A stretch of 64,000 nucleotides of DNA from Myxococcaceae bacterium (GCA_004297725.1 SCUS01000156.1:96804-160803); one strand, 5' to 3'; shown: positions 27,348 through 36,041, numbered from the stretch's first letter. The notes: generated by a model not told the origin, from the sequence alone. A program made the numbers and translations.

Positions 27348-29210
27348 GTGCTACCGCCACACGCCGTGTCACCGCCGGTCGCGCAGGTTCAGGGGAAGGA
27401 CGTTCCGTTCGGGTGGCGCGATCGCTGGCGGGCGGCCCCGGAGGTCGGGGCCAACGCGTGGAAGGCGCTGGGCCTGGTGGCGAGGGCCGACAAGCGCCTG
27501 CTGGTGCAGCTTCTCGTGGGGCAGCTCCTCGACGCGGTGCTCACCGTGGCGATCACCGCGGTGGGGCCTCGGATCATCGACGCCATCGTCGAGCGCGCCT
27601 CGCGCGCGGCGCTCACCTGGGTGGCGCTCGAGCTCCTCCTCGTCCTCGCCAAGACCGCCGCCAGCCAGTGGAACACCTACACCGGCGTGGTCCTCCGCTC
27701 GCGCCTCGGGCTGCACGTCAACCTGCTGATCCTGCACAAGGCCGCGAGCGTCTCGTACCCGCACTTCGAAGACCCGGTCTTCATCAACCAGCTCACGCAG
27801 GCGCGGCGCGAGGCGTCGGCCCGCCCGGTCGACCTCGTCAACCAGCTCCTCATCGTGCTCCGCAGCGCGGTCACGCTCACCGGCTACGCGGCGCTGCTCT
27901 GGCAGCTCGGGCCCTGGGCGCTGGTGGTGCTCGTGCTCACCGGCGTCCCGCCCTTCATCTCCGAGACCCGGCACGGGCGCGAGCTCTTCGCGCTGCAGCG
28001 GGCGCGCACGCAGCGCAACCGCCAGGGCTTCTACCTGGAGACCACCCTCACCACCGAGTCGACGGTGAAGGAGGTGAAGCTCCTCGGGCTATCGCGCTGG
28101 ATTATCGACCGCTACCGCGAGCTGCACGAGGGCTTCCACCTGGAGGAGGTGGCGCTGCACCGCCGCCGCGCCCGCTGGTCCGTCGCGCTCTCGACGCTCT
28201 CGTCGGGGGCGTTCTACCTGGCCTACGTGGCCATCGTGCGAGGGGCGCTCACCGGCGCCATCACCCTGGGCGCGATGACGCTCTACCTGATGGTGTTCCG
28301 CCAGGGGCAGACGGCGATGCAGGCGGCGCTCACGGGCATGGCGCGCATCTACGAAGACAACCTCTTCATGGCCAACCTGTTCGAGTTCCTGGGGATGCCC
28401 GACGACGAGCCCGACGCCCCGCCGGTCGACGGAACCGACTCCGAGCGGCCGCCCGAGGTGCGCTTCGAGCACGTGTCCTTCCGCTACCCCGGCGCCGAGC
28501 GCGACGCCCTCACGGACATCTCCCTCACGCTCCACCCGGGCGAGACCGTGGCGCTGGTGGGCCGCAACGGCGCGGGCAAGACCACGCTGGTGAAGCTGCT
28601 CACGGGGCTCCACCGTCCCAGCTCGGGGCGCATCCTGCTCGACGGCGTCGACCTCGCCACGATGCCCGCGCACGCCTACCGGGCGAGGCTCGCGGTGGTG
28701 CTGCAGGACTTCGCGCGCTTCCAGTTCACCGTCGCGGAGAACATCGGCGTGGGGTGGCTCCCCGCCCGCGCCGACCGGGGCTCCATCGAGCGCTCGGTGC
28801 GCGACGCGGGCGCCGAGGAGCTGGTCGCCCGGCTGCCGCAGGGCCTCGACACGCCGCTGGGCAGGGCCTTCGGAGGCGACGACCTCTCGGTGGGGCAGTG
28901 GCAGCGGGTGGCGCTGGCGAGGGCCTTCATGCGCCGCAGCGGGCTGCTGGTGCTGGACGAGCCCACCGCGGCGCTCGACGCGGAGGCCGAGCACGAGGTC
29001 TTCGAGCGGCTGCAGGCGCTGAAGGCGACGCGCACGGCGGTGCTCATCACGCACCGGTTCTCGACGGTGCGCATGGCCGATCGCATCGTGGTGGTGGACG
29101 GCGGGCGCATCACCGAAGAGGGCCCGCACGCGGCGCTCATCGCCCGCGGTGGGACCTACGCGACCTTGTTCAACCTCCAGGCGGAGGGATACCGGGAGAT
29201 GGGTGGATGA
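27348..29210 (+). CDS. ABC transporter, fused permease and ATPase
   Basis: The 620-residue half-transporter has an N-terminal six-helix exporter-type membrane domain (to about residue 350) and a C-terminal nucleotide-binding domain. The ATPase motifs are Walker A GRNGAGKTT at 405-413, signature LSVGQ at 513-517, Walker B LLVLDEP with D537 and E538, and an H-loop in LITHRFSTV. Catalytic residues are canonical except for V in place of the first G of LSGGQ. It probably works as a homodimeric exporter; the substrate is unknown. The start is GTG at 27348, 20 bases after the kinase stop; the downstream GTG at 27366 is an alternative. The stop overlaps the haemoglobin gene (ATGA). Confidence 0.9.
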   Translation: MLPPHAVSPPVAQVQGKDVPFGWRDRWRAAPEVGANAWKALGLVARADKRLLVQLLVGQLLDAVLTVAITAVGPRIIDAIVERASRAALTWVALELLLVLAKTAASQWNTYTGVVLRSRLGLHVNLLILHKAASVSYPHFEDPVFINQLTQARREASARPVDLVNQLLIVLRSAVTLTGYAALLWQLGPWALVVLVLTGVPPFISETRHGRELFALQRARTQRNRQGFYLETTLTTESTVKEVKLLGLSRWIIDRYRELHEGFHLEEVALHRRRARWSVALSTLSSGAFYLAYVAIVRGALTGAITLGAMTLYLMVFRQGQTAMQAALTGMARIYEDNLFMANLFEFLGMPDDEPDAPPVDGTDSERPPEVRFEHVSFRYPGAERDALTDISLTLHPGETVALVGRNGAGKTTLVKLLTGLHRPSSGRILLDGVDLATMPAHAYRARLAVVLQDFARFQFTVAENIGVGWLPARADRGSIERSVRDAGAEELVARLPQGLDTPLGRAFGGDDLSVGQWQRVALARAFMRRSGLLVLDEPTAALDAEAEHEVFERLQALKATRTAVLITHRFSTVRMADRIVVVDGGRITEEGPHAALIARGGTYATLFNLQAEGYREMGG

Positions 29211-29611
29211 TCGAACCGACGAAGGTGACGCCGTACGAGCAGCTCGGCGGCGAGGCGAAGGTGCGAGAGATCGCGGCGCGCTTCTACGACGCGATGGACG
29301 AGCACGAGCCGGCGCTCGCGGGCCTGCACCGGCTCGACGAGCGGGGCAGGGTGCACCCCGAGGCGAGGGAGAAGTTCGCGCTCTTCTTCATCGGCTGGCT
29401 GGGCGGCCCGCAGACGTACATGGAGCGCCACGGGCACCCCCGGCTGCGGATGCGCCACGCGGGCGTGGTGGTGACCCAGGAGATGCGCGACGCGTGGATG
29501 CGCGCGATGAAGCGGGCGCTCGACGAGAGCGGCGTCGAAGGCGACCTGCGGGCCTTCATGGAGGAGCGCCTGGGCGACGTGGCGACGATGCTGCGCAACG
29601 CGCCCGGCTGA
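29207..29611 (+). CDS. truncated haemoglobin, group II
   Basis: The 134-residue protein is a 2/2 globin of group II by its pattern FFIGWLGGPQTYMERHGHPR followed by LRMRHAGV. H84 is the proximal haem ligand and W97 is at the G8 position typical of this group. Such proteins bind O2, NO or peroxide-derived species and may protect respiration. The ATG overlaps the TGA of the ABC transporter (ATGA), so the two are translationally coupled. That pairing, together with the upstream kinase, is not one I know as a standard operon. Confidence 0.9.
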   Translation: MIEPTKVTPYEQLGGEAKVREIAARFYDAMDEHEPALAGLHRLDERGRVHPEAREKFALFFIGWLGGPQTYMERHGHPRLRMRHAGVVVTQEMRDAWMRAMKRALDESGVEGDLRAFMEERLGDVATMLRNAPG

Positions 29612-29628
29612 GGGCTCCCTGGGCCTGC

Positions 29629-29922
29629 CTACTCCGGCCTGGGCTCGCCCTCGCCCGGTGCGCGCGACTCATCCCGGCGCGGGTTCTCCGCGGTCCGATC
29701 GTCGGCGCTGTCGCCGCCTTCCCCCTCGACGCGGCGGGCGTCGCTCCCTTCGCCCCCTTCCCCCTCGACGCGGCGGGCGTCGCTGCCCTCGCCGCTCCCC
29801 TCCCCCTCGACGCGGCGAGCGTCGGCGTCACCCCGGCCCTCGCCTTCGACGCGGCGCGGGTCGGAGCGGTCCTTCTTCGTGCGCGGGCCCGTGGTGTTCA
29901 TGGCCCCATGCTTGGAGCCCAT
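29629..29922 (-). CDS. small repeat-containing protein, unrecognised
   Basis: This possible gene encodes 97 residues that are almost entirely charged and glycine-rich. Four copies of a 13-14 residue unit are present (SDARRVEGEGGEG type), followed by the tail RRDESRAPGEGEPRPE. The underlying DNA repeats at intervals of 39, 42 and 39 bases (starts 29725, 29764, 29806, 29845), always multiples of three, which favours coding. It looks intrinsically disordered and has no signal peptide. It lies 41 bases downstream of the next minus-strand gene and is convergent with the globin gene. It could be a real small protein or only a minisatellite in an open frame. Confidence 0.45.
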   Translation of the reverse strand: MGSKHGAMNTTGPRTKKDRSDPRRVEGEGRGDADARRVEGEGSGEGSDARRVEGEGGEGSDARRVEGEGGDSADDRTAENPRRDESRAPGEGEPRPE

Positions 29923-29963
29923 CACCCGTCGCCACAAGGCCGACCGCGCCCCCCTCCTCAGCC

Positions 29964-31082
29964 TTACAGCGCGAGGTCCATGCTCCACTCGCCCGCCTCG
30001 GTGAAGTCGCTCACCACCACGCGCCGGCCTCGCCACCTCACCCTCGGATCGCCCCCGTCGTTGGTGGTGTTCTCGTCGAGCGCCGCGACCGGGCGCCCGC
30101 CCTGCACCTCGCAGGTCAGGTAGCCCGACTCGCGTGCTCCGTAGATCCACGTCGAGCCGCAGCGCAGCGCCACCCGGCAGTTCTCGGGAAACTCCCACAC
30201 GGGCCTCACCGCGAAGACGCACCGCGCCCCTGCTGCGGCCGGCGCGTTCCCCCTCGCCGAGGTCACCCTCGCCGCCGCCTCGATCGCCCCCGCGAAGGAC
30301 GGCTGCCTCGCGACCCCGCGCCCGCCCATCGCCTCGCCCTCGCGCGCCTCGCTCACGTCGCGCACGAACATCGTCACCCGCATCGCCCCTTCGCCCTCGC
30401 GCCACACCGAGACCGTGTGCCCGAGCGTCGACGCCGTCGCCCTCGTCGGCGAGGCCTCGTCGGAATACCGCAGCATGTACTCGTGGGCGCCGCTCCCGTG
30501 CACCGGGCCCTCTCGCAGCGACGCGCTCGCCGACGCCGCCGCCGGCCCCGCGCGATAGATCTCCTGGCCGCCGCACGCGATGGTCAGCGAGCGCGCCACG
30601 ACCCCACCGCCCGTCGGAGAGAACGCCCCCTCGAGGGTGCACGGCGCCCCCGGAGCGAGCGCCACGCCCACCGCCTGATCGACGCGGCCTCGCCACACGA
30701 TGGCCACCGCGGGCGCGGTCGGTGTCGGTGGCGACAGGGACGCCGCCTCTCTCGCCCTCGCCTCCGCGGCCCTCGCCTGCGCAGCCCTCGCCGCCTCGAG
30801 CGCGACCCGCACGGCCCGCTCGGCCTGCTCGGCCTGCTCGACGCGCGCCCTCGCCGCCTCGGCCCGGGCCGCCTCGCGCCTCCGCTCGATCGACCGCTGC
30901 ATCGTATAGACCCCCGCGCCCAGCGCCACGAGCGCCATGACCGCCGCGACGACCTTGCCCCCATGTCGCCCCTCGCGCCTCGGGGAGCGCATCGCCTCGA
31001 GCTCCTCCCGGGTGCGCTTGAGCTCCTGCTCCAGCGCGTCGGCCCTTCGGTGCGCGGCTTCCCGGTCGTCGCGGAATGACAT
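29964..31082 (-). CDS. uncharacterised membrane-anchored coiled-coil protein
   Basis: I do not recognise this 372-residue product. It begins with a charged helical stretch (REAAHRRADALEQELKRTREE), then has one membrane helix (KVVAAVMALVALGAGVYTM at about residues 43-61). An Ala/Arg/Glu-rich coiled coil follows to about residue 120. The remainder is a beta-rich C-terminal part with cysteines (for example LTIACGGQEIYRAGPA; RVALRCGSTWIYGARESGYL). The C-terminal domain is probably outside the cytoplasm. It is divergent from the VanZ-like gene, with 105 bases between the starts. The ATG at 31082 is chosen because the open frame upstream has no protein-like composition. Confidence 0.7.
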   Translation of the reverse strand: MSFRDDREAAHRRADALEQELKRTREELEAMRSPRREGRHGGKVVAAVMALVALGAGVYTMQRSIERRREAARAEAARARVEQAEQAERAVRVALEAARAAQARAAEARAREAASLSPPTPTAPAVAIVWRGRVDQAVGVALAPGAPCTLEGAFSPTGGGVVARSLTIACGGQEIYRAGPAAASASASLREGPVHGSGAHEYMLRYSDEASPTRATASTLGHTVSVWREGEGAMRVTMFVRDVSEAREGEAMGGRGVARQPSFAGAIEAAARVTSARGNAPAAAGARCVFAVRPVWEFPENCRVALRCGSTWIYGARESGYLTCEVQGGRPVAALDENTTNDGGDPRVRWRGRRVVVSDFTEAGEWSMDLAL

Positions 31083-31187
31083 CCGGGCATCCGAGCGCCG
31101 TCCGCGCGCCCCGTCAACCGCGCCGCTCACCCTCCGCTCCCGACCGTCCGATCTCCTTCGCAGTGCGTGCGGGCGCTCCCTCCCCCC

Positions 31188-32171
31188 ATGCTGGCGGCCA
31201 TGCGATGGCGATGGATGTCCGCAGGCTGGGCGCTCGCCCTGATCGCGGCGGCGCTCTACCTCGAGCGCTGGCCCCCGCCGCACGACTCTCCCGTGGGGCG
31301 CTTCCTCGCGGCGGAGCCCGTGCACATCGTGGCCCACACGCTGCTCTACGGCTCGCTCTCGGCGCTGCTCGCGTGGCGGTGGTTTCCGACCGACGCGCTC
31401 GACGCGCCCCGCGCCGCGCTCCGCAGCCGGGTGCTCGCCGCGGGGGTCTCCTTCCTCGCGGTCGCGGGCGCCCAGGAGCTGGTGCAGTCGCTCAGCCGCG
31501 AGCGCCTCCCCTGCATGGAGGAGTACTTCGACCTCTCCGTCGACGTGGGCGGGGCCTCGCTCGGGCTCATCGCCTGGTCGCTGGCCGATCGCCGCCGGCG
31601 CTACCCCGTGGCGCGCGCGCTGGGGGTCGTGCTTCACCCGGCGATCCTCGGTCCGCTGGGGATGTACGCGGTGCTCCGCAGCGCCCTCGAAGACGGCTCC
31701 GCCGCGCTCCGCTGGACCTCCCTCGGCGTGCTCGCCGCGCTCCCGGTCGCGGCCGTCTGGCAGGTCGGGCTGCGCCGCGGATGGTTCGGCGACCGCGACC
31801 TCTCGGTGCGCTCGGAGCGCCCGGTCTTCCTGCTGGCGGCGCTGCTCAGCGCGGCCGGGCTCTACGCGTCGGTGCTCGCCCTCGACGCGCCGCTGGCCGT
31901 CCGCCACGTCGCGCTCGCGGGCGCCGCGGCGACGGTGCTGGTCTCCGCGCTCACCGTCGCCGGGCTCAAGGTGAGCGGCCACGTGGCGGTCCCGGTGGGG
32001 GTGATGGTGCTGCTGCAGGCGACGTCGTTTCGAGGGCCGTGGCCCTTCGTGCTGGCGGCCCTCGCGCTGAGCTGGGCGAGAATCGGCGAGGGTCGGCACA
32101 CCCCCCGCGAGGTGGTCGGCGCGTGGGGCGTCGCGGGCGCCTCCGGGGCGCTCACGCTCTGGGCCGGGTGA
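31188..32171 (+). CDS. VanZ-like membrane protein with PAP2-like C-terminus
   Basis: The 327-residue polytopic protein has a VanZ-like first half (HTLLYGSLSALLAWRWF; QELVQSLSRERLPCMEEYFD; DVGGASLGLIAW). The second half resembles a PAP2 membrane phosphatase, with an SGH motif (LKVSGHVAVPVGV) and RIGEGRHTPREVVGAWG, which fits the RxxxxxHxxxEVxxG motif. The first PAP2 motif (KxxxxxxRP) is not evident. VanZ-like proteins affect glycopeptide susceptibility or envelope metabolism in some bacteria. Several starts are possible: GTG 31167, ATG 31188 and ATG 31200. I chose 31188 as giving a membrane-ready N-terminus. Function is uncertain. Confidence 0.65.
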   Translation: MLAAMRWRWMSAGWALALIAAALYLERWPPPHDSPVGRFLAAEPVHIVAHTLLYGSLSALLAWRWFPTDALDAPRAALRSRVLAAGVSFLAVAGAQELVQSLSRERLPCMEEYFDLSVDVGGASLGLIAWSLADRRRRYPVARALGVVLHPAILGPLGMYAVLRSALEDGSAALRWTSLGVLAALPVAAVWQVGLRRGWFGDRDLSVRSERPVFLLAALLSAAGLYASVLALDAPLAVRHVALAGAAATVLVSALTVAGLKVSGHVAVPVGVMVLLQATSFRGPWPFVLAALALSWARIGEGRHTPREVVGAWGVAGASGALTLWAG

Positions 32172-32220
32172 TGCGCGCCGTGGTACTCGTCGAGCTCCCA
32201 CGCACGACACGGAGCCGTCG

Positions 32221-32724
32221 ATGACCCACGACCGCGATCGAGCGTTCACCCTTCCTCCCGTGCAGGTCTTCGATGGGGTGGCCTCCGTCGCGGTCGGCGA
32301 CACGCTGCTCACGCTCTGGCAGGCGCCCGCCCGCGCCGCGCGCATCCGTCACGTCACCGAGGTCGCCTCCGCGCTGGTCCGGCGCAGGGAGGGGAGCATC
32401 GCGGCGTGTCAGTTCCTGCTGCCGAGCGCGAGCCCGCCGAGGCTGCAGGAGCGCTCGGAGATCAGCGCGGGCCTCGACGTCGTGATGCCGAGGGCGCGCC
32501 GCCTTGTGACGACCCCGCTGGGCGACGCGGCCTGGCAGGCGGTGGTGCGCAGCGTGATGCGCGCGGGGCTCTTCCTCATCGGCCAGTCGACGCTGGTGAA
32601 GGTCGCCGCGAGCCCGGCCGAGGCCTTCGAGCTGCTCGGCCAGGTGTCGACCGAAGAGTCGCCCGGTCACCGCGAGCTCGAAGGCGCGCTCAGCGCCCTC
32701 TACGACGCGCTGAAGGTGCCGTAG
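32221..32724 (+). CDS. uncharacterised 167-residue protein
   Basis: I do not recognise this soluble protein. It has a beta-rich first part (VQVFDGVASVAVGDTLLTLW) and a helical second part (WQAVVRSVMRAGLFLIGQST; then SPAEAFELLGQVS). There is no signal peptide. Its length and form suggest a small alpha/beta domain, but I do not assign a family. It starts 49 bases after the VanZ-like gene on the same strand. Its TAG stop (32722-32724) is itself the outermost part of the giant inverted repeat that follows. Confidence 0.65.
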   Translation: MTHDRDRAFTLPPVQVFDGVASVAVGDTLLTLWQAPARAARIRHVTEVASALVRRREGSIAACQFLLPSASPPRLQERSEISAGLDVVMPRARRLVTTPLGDAAWQAVVRSVMRAGLFLIGQSTLVKVAASPAEAFELLGQVSTEESPGHRELEGALSALYDALKVP

Positions 32725-33029
32725 AGCGGGGGCCGGGTGGGTTGAGCACGGCGTCCGAGTGCGCTTCCCCGGTACGACCGCGCGGTGTCGGTACCCAGAG
32801 CCAGACCCCGAGCGTCAGCGAGGGGGAGCGCCCGCTCGGGTCGTCAGTTCACGTCCGGAATCTCCAGTGATCCCTACCAGAATCACGGCCTCGGAGATCC
32901 GCGCTGACGACCCGAGCGTGCGCTCCCCCTCGCTGACGCTCGGGGTCTGGCTCTGGGTACCGACACCGCGCGGTCGTACCGGGGAAGCGCACTCGGACGC
33001 CGTGCTCAACCAACCGGGCCACTGCTCTA
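32722..33029. repeat. giant near-perfect inverted repeat (126-bp arms, 56-bp centre)
   Basis: The left arm 32722-32847 and right arm 32904-33029 are reverse complements with only a handful of mismatches, and 106 bases of each inner arm are almost perfect. The central 56 bases (32848-32903) also contain shorter inverted pieces, such as GTGAT/ATCAC and a CGGA(A)TCTCC/GGAGATCCG pair, so the whole 308 bases could form one long hairpin. It lies exactly between two convergent genes and covers the stop codon of the left one. No transposase, terminal target duplication or conserved protein is visible. It could be a MITE-like element, a palindromic repeat or an extreme bidirectional terminator. Confidence 0.95.
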
Positions 33030-33040
33030 GGGGGTGAGCG

Positions 33041-33703
33041 TCACCCCGCAGCCTCGGTCCCGCAGGCCCGATCGAGCCACGCGGAGTTGAGCCCGTAGTT
33101 TCCGCGGCGCCCGGCGTGGTGCCTCGCGTGGCGGCGCGCCGACCCCAGCAGCGGGCCCACGGCCGTCCCCTCGAAGGCCGCGACGTCGAGGTGCGACAGC
33201 ACGTTGAGCGCGTAGGCGCCGGAGAAGACGAGCGCCAGCGTCTCGACCGAGACCCCGCCGTAGAGCCGCGACGCCAGCGCGAGCGGAATGTAGAAGCCGC
33301 TCGACAGCACCACGGTCTCTCCCGCGCTGAAGCTGAGCGAGGGGTGCAAACCCCGCGTCGTGTGGTGCGGCCGGTGGAGGGGATAGAGCCAGCGCGTGTG
33401 CAGCAGCCGGTGGCCGAAGTAGAACCACGCCTCCCACCAGAGGAAGCCCACGCCCAGGGTCAGCGCCGTGCGAGGCGCCGAGAAGCCCGACAGCCGAAGC
33501 ACCCCGAGCTGGAGCGCCGCCGTGAGCATGAAGGCCTCGGCGATCACGAACTCCGCGAAGTAGCGCAGCCCCGCCGCGTCGACGCGCACCCTCGGGGCCT
33601 CTCGGGTGACCCTCACCCGAATCGCCGCAAAGGCCCCGAGGATCGCGAGGTGCCCCCCGAGGAAGCCCGCCAGCGTCAGGGCGAAGAGTCGGCCCGGGCC
33701 CAT
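33041..33703 (-). CDS. sterol desaturase/fatty acid hydroxylase family membrane protein
   Basis: The 220-residue membrane protein has the di-iron histidine clusters of the family: HRLLH at 98-102, HRPHH at 110-114 and HARHH at 192-196, plus an intermediate histidine in LSHLD. Several hydrophobic helices surround them. Family members insert oxygen into, or desaturate, lipid substrates in the membrane. The ATG at 33703 lies 14 bases after the stop of the esterase lipoprotein gene, so the two are probably one transcript. The right arm of the giant inverted repeat ends 11 bases beyond its stop. The substrate is not known. Confidence 0.87.
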   Translation of the reverse strand: MGPGRLFALTLAGFLGGHLAILGAFAAIRVRVTREAPRVRVDAAGLRYFAEFVIAEAFMLTAALQLGVLRLSGFSAPRTALTLGVGFLWWEAWFYFGHRLLHTRWLYPLHRPHHTTRGLHPSLSFSAGETVVLSSGFYIPLALASRLYGGVSVETLALVFSGAYALNVLSHLDVAAFEGTAVGPLLGSARRHARHHAGRRGNYGLNSAWLDRACGTEAAG

Positions 33704-33717
33704 CGGCCTCCCTCCCG

Positions 33718-35937
33718 CTACTCGCAGGCCCCGTCGGCGGCGCGCCCCGCCGGGTCGACGATCACGCCCCGCCCGGTGCGCTGCAGCGTCTGCGCGAAGC
33801 AGCCGTACTGCACCTTCACCGCGTCGAGCTGCGTGAAGATCGCGTGCGGGTCGTACACCCCGTCGCCCTCGTACTGCACCACCGCGCTGGTGATCGTCGT
33901 CGGCGGAACCCCTCGCATCAAGTTGCCCGCGATCGGGTACGGCACCAGCCCCGACCGCCCGTCGAGCCCGAGCGAGGCCTGCATCCCCGGCCACACCTCG
34001 CGCCCTCCCTGCGGGTGACCGTAGGCCAGCGCGACCTCGTCGAAGGTGCTCGTGGAGAAGTACGAGTCCCCTCGGCCCACCGGGACATAGGTCGACACCG
34101 GGGTCTTCCCCGCCAGCGGATCGCGCGACATCCGAGGCACGTACACGATCGGATCGACCGGCTCCCACAGCGTCTGGAGCAGCCCCATCGCCGGGTGCAC
34201 GAAGCTGAGCGAGCGGCCCTGGAGGAGCGTTCCGATGAGCGAGCCCACGCCCGGGATGATCTGCGACTCGAAGATGAAGCGCGACCAGTGCCCTCCCCCT
34301 CCGGTCGGGATCGCCCCCCGCACCCTCGGCTCGGTCGCGGCGACGAGGTGCGTGTACATCCCGCCCATCGACTGGCCCATGATGATGAAGCGCGACGCGT
34401 CGAAGCGCGCCTCGGTCACCCCCGTCGGCAGCGAGGCCCCCGTGCACGCCGCCAGCGTGGCCGTGGGAATACGCAGCCGGGTAAGCGCCTCCAGCAGCAG
34501 CCGCTGCTCGAAGATGCCCTGGCGGAAGGTGTCGCGCATCGCCGACGGGTTCATCAGGTTGAGGTAGGCGATGTCCGAGGCGCCCGGGAGGCGCTCGGGG
34601 TTCACCGGCATCGCCGCGCCCACCACCGCGAAGCCCCGGGGAGCGAGCTGGTACGCCACGCCCTGGTCGGGCGTGTAGCAGCCCGCGACGCCTCGGTACG
34701 TGCTGACGCGGTTGTAGTAGCTCGGCCTCGTGGTGGTGCAGGGGTTGGTCGCGCTCATCGGCCGCCAGGTGCCGCGCGACACCGCCTCGTCGCTGTACCC
34801 GCCCGATCCATGGACGTTCATGATCAGCGGATAGCCCTCCGCCGGCATCGCTCCGCGAGGGAGCGTCACCACCACGGGCACCCGGTCGTAGTTCGCCGGG
34901 CTGGCGTAGGTCGTGGTCATGGGGACGCCGTCGGCGCCGATGCGCATCAGCCCGTCGGTGTTGAAGGGCGGCGCGCCGAACTGGAACTGCGGCATCGTCA
35001 CCGTGGCCCTCAGCTCGCAGTAGCGCGGGTGCGTCACCGGCGTGTCGCCCGGGGCGAGCGCGAGCCCGTCGACCGTCACGTCGAAGCGCTCCACCACCCG
35101 GTCGCCCATCCGCGCGGTCTCCGCCGCCACGTCGCCGGTGGTGAACACCGTCGCCGCCACCACCGTCGCGGCGTCGATGCTGCGCGTCCTCAGCGTCTCC
35201 CAGAGCGGCGCATACAACGCCGCCGCGGCCGCGCCCCGCCGCCCCGCGGGGGTGCGCCCCTCGCGCAGGTCACGGAGCCCGGCGCTCGCCTCGACGGGCC
35301 GGTCGCCCGCGTCGCGAAGGGCGCCGGTCAGCACGAAGGCGTAGGTGCGACCGCCCCGCAGCACGAAGCCCGGAACCGGCGCCACGGCCAGCACGTTCTC
35401 CGCGGTGTAGTTGTCGTCGACCAGCGTCGCGGCCACCGTGGGGATGAGCTGACCACGCTCCGGCGAGCGAGGGTCGACGTCGATGAGCAGCACCGGCGAG
35501 CTGCCCGCCGCGGGGATCACGTCCGCGAGGCGGCGCTCGGCCAGCGGCCCGTCGAAGCGAAACCACGCCACGGGGATCACCGGGAAGCCCGTGCGGTCCT
35601 GCGCGACGGGCACCGCGGAGCGCACCAGGGCGGCGGTCGCGGGCATCGGGAGGCCGGCGTAGTCGGGCCCGCCCGCGGCGGTGCGGCGAAGGTCCGAGGG
35701 GAAGGGCAGGTCGTAGAAGTGCGAGGGCTGCGAGGTGTCGGCGTCGAGGTCGAAGAGCGAGCGCGCGGGGCCGACGTTTACATCCACAGGTAAGACGTCA
35801 GCGCCCGGGGCGTCGCCCGGGGTCGGGGCGTCCGCCGCGTCCGTCGCCATCGAGGCGTCCACCGGCGCGGGCGACGGGTCGGAGGAGCATCCAGAGCCAA
35901 GGGCCGTCGCCAACAACATCACCGGCAGTGCGCGCAT
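33718..35937 (-). CDS. alpha/beta-hydrolase (esterase-like) lipoprotein
   Basis: The 739-residue protein has a lipoprotein signal peptide ending GSGC with Cys17, followed by an Asp/Ala/Pro-rich spacer of about 40 residues. The later part is an alpha/beta hydrolase with an oxyanion-type HGSGG (in NVHGSGGYSDEAVS) and nucleophile elbow GQSMGG (S523). The middle (YDLPFPSDLRR; VPVAWFRFDGPL) is a domain often found before the hydrolase in surface esterases of these bacteria. An acid/histidine pair is expected near the C-terminus, and FTQLDAVKVQYG may be close to it. It is probably displayed on the outer membrane. It precedes a di-iron hydroxylase gene; both could process lipids. Confidence 0.82.
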   Translation of the reverse strand: MRALPVMLLATALGSGCSSDPSPAPVDASMATDAADAPTPGDAPGADVLPVDVNVGPARSLFDLDADTSQPSHFYDLPFPSDLRRTAAGGPDYAGLPMPATAALVRSAVPVAQDRTGFPVIPVAWFRFDGPLAERRLADVIPAAGSSPVLLIDVDPRSPERGQLIPTVAATLVDDNYTAENVLAVAPVPGFVLRGGRTYAFVLTGALRDAGDRPVEASAGLRDLREGRTPAGRRGAAAAALYAPLWETLRTRSIDAATVVAATVFTTGDVAAETARMGDRVVERFDVTVDGLALAPGDTPVTHPRYCELRATVTMPQFQFGAPPFNTDGLMRIGADGVPMTTTYASPANYDRVPVVVTLPRGAMPAEGYPLIMNVHGSGGYSDEAVSRGTWRPMSATNPCTTTRPSYYNRVSTYRGVAGCYTPDQGVAYQLAPRGFAVVGAAMPVNPERLPGASDIAYLNLMNPSAMRDTFRQGIFEQRLLLEALTRLRIPTATLAACTGASLPTGVTEARFDASRFIIMGQSMGGMYTHLVAATEPRVRGAIPTGGGGHWSRFIFESQIIPGVGSLIGTLLQGRSLSFVHPAMGLLQTLWEPVDPIVYVPRMSRDPLAGKTPVSTYVPVGRGDSYFSTSTFDEVALAYGHPQGGREVWPGMQASLGLDGRSGLVPYPIAGNLMRGVPPTTITSAVVQYEGDGVYDPHAIFTQLDAVKVQYGCFAQTLQRTGRGVIVDPAGRAADGACE

Positions 35938-36041
35938 CGGCGCGGATCATCAGCACCCCGCTCCGCCGCAGGCAACCTGCGGTCGCTGGACCGCCGTTGG
36001 ACGCCGGGAGGCCCCGATGGTAGCCCTCTCCCTCCCCGGCG

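Noticed and set aside
32759..33037. Open frames on both strands within the giant inverted repeat
   Set aside because: They are mirror products of the palindrome itself, so the two arms encode similar short peptides. There is no separate evidence for a gene.
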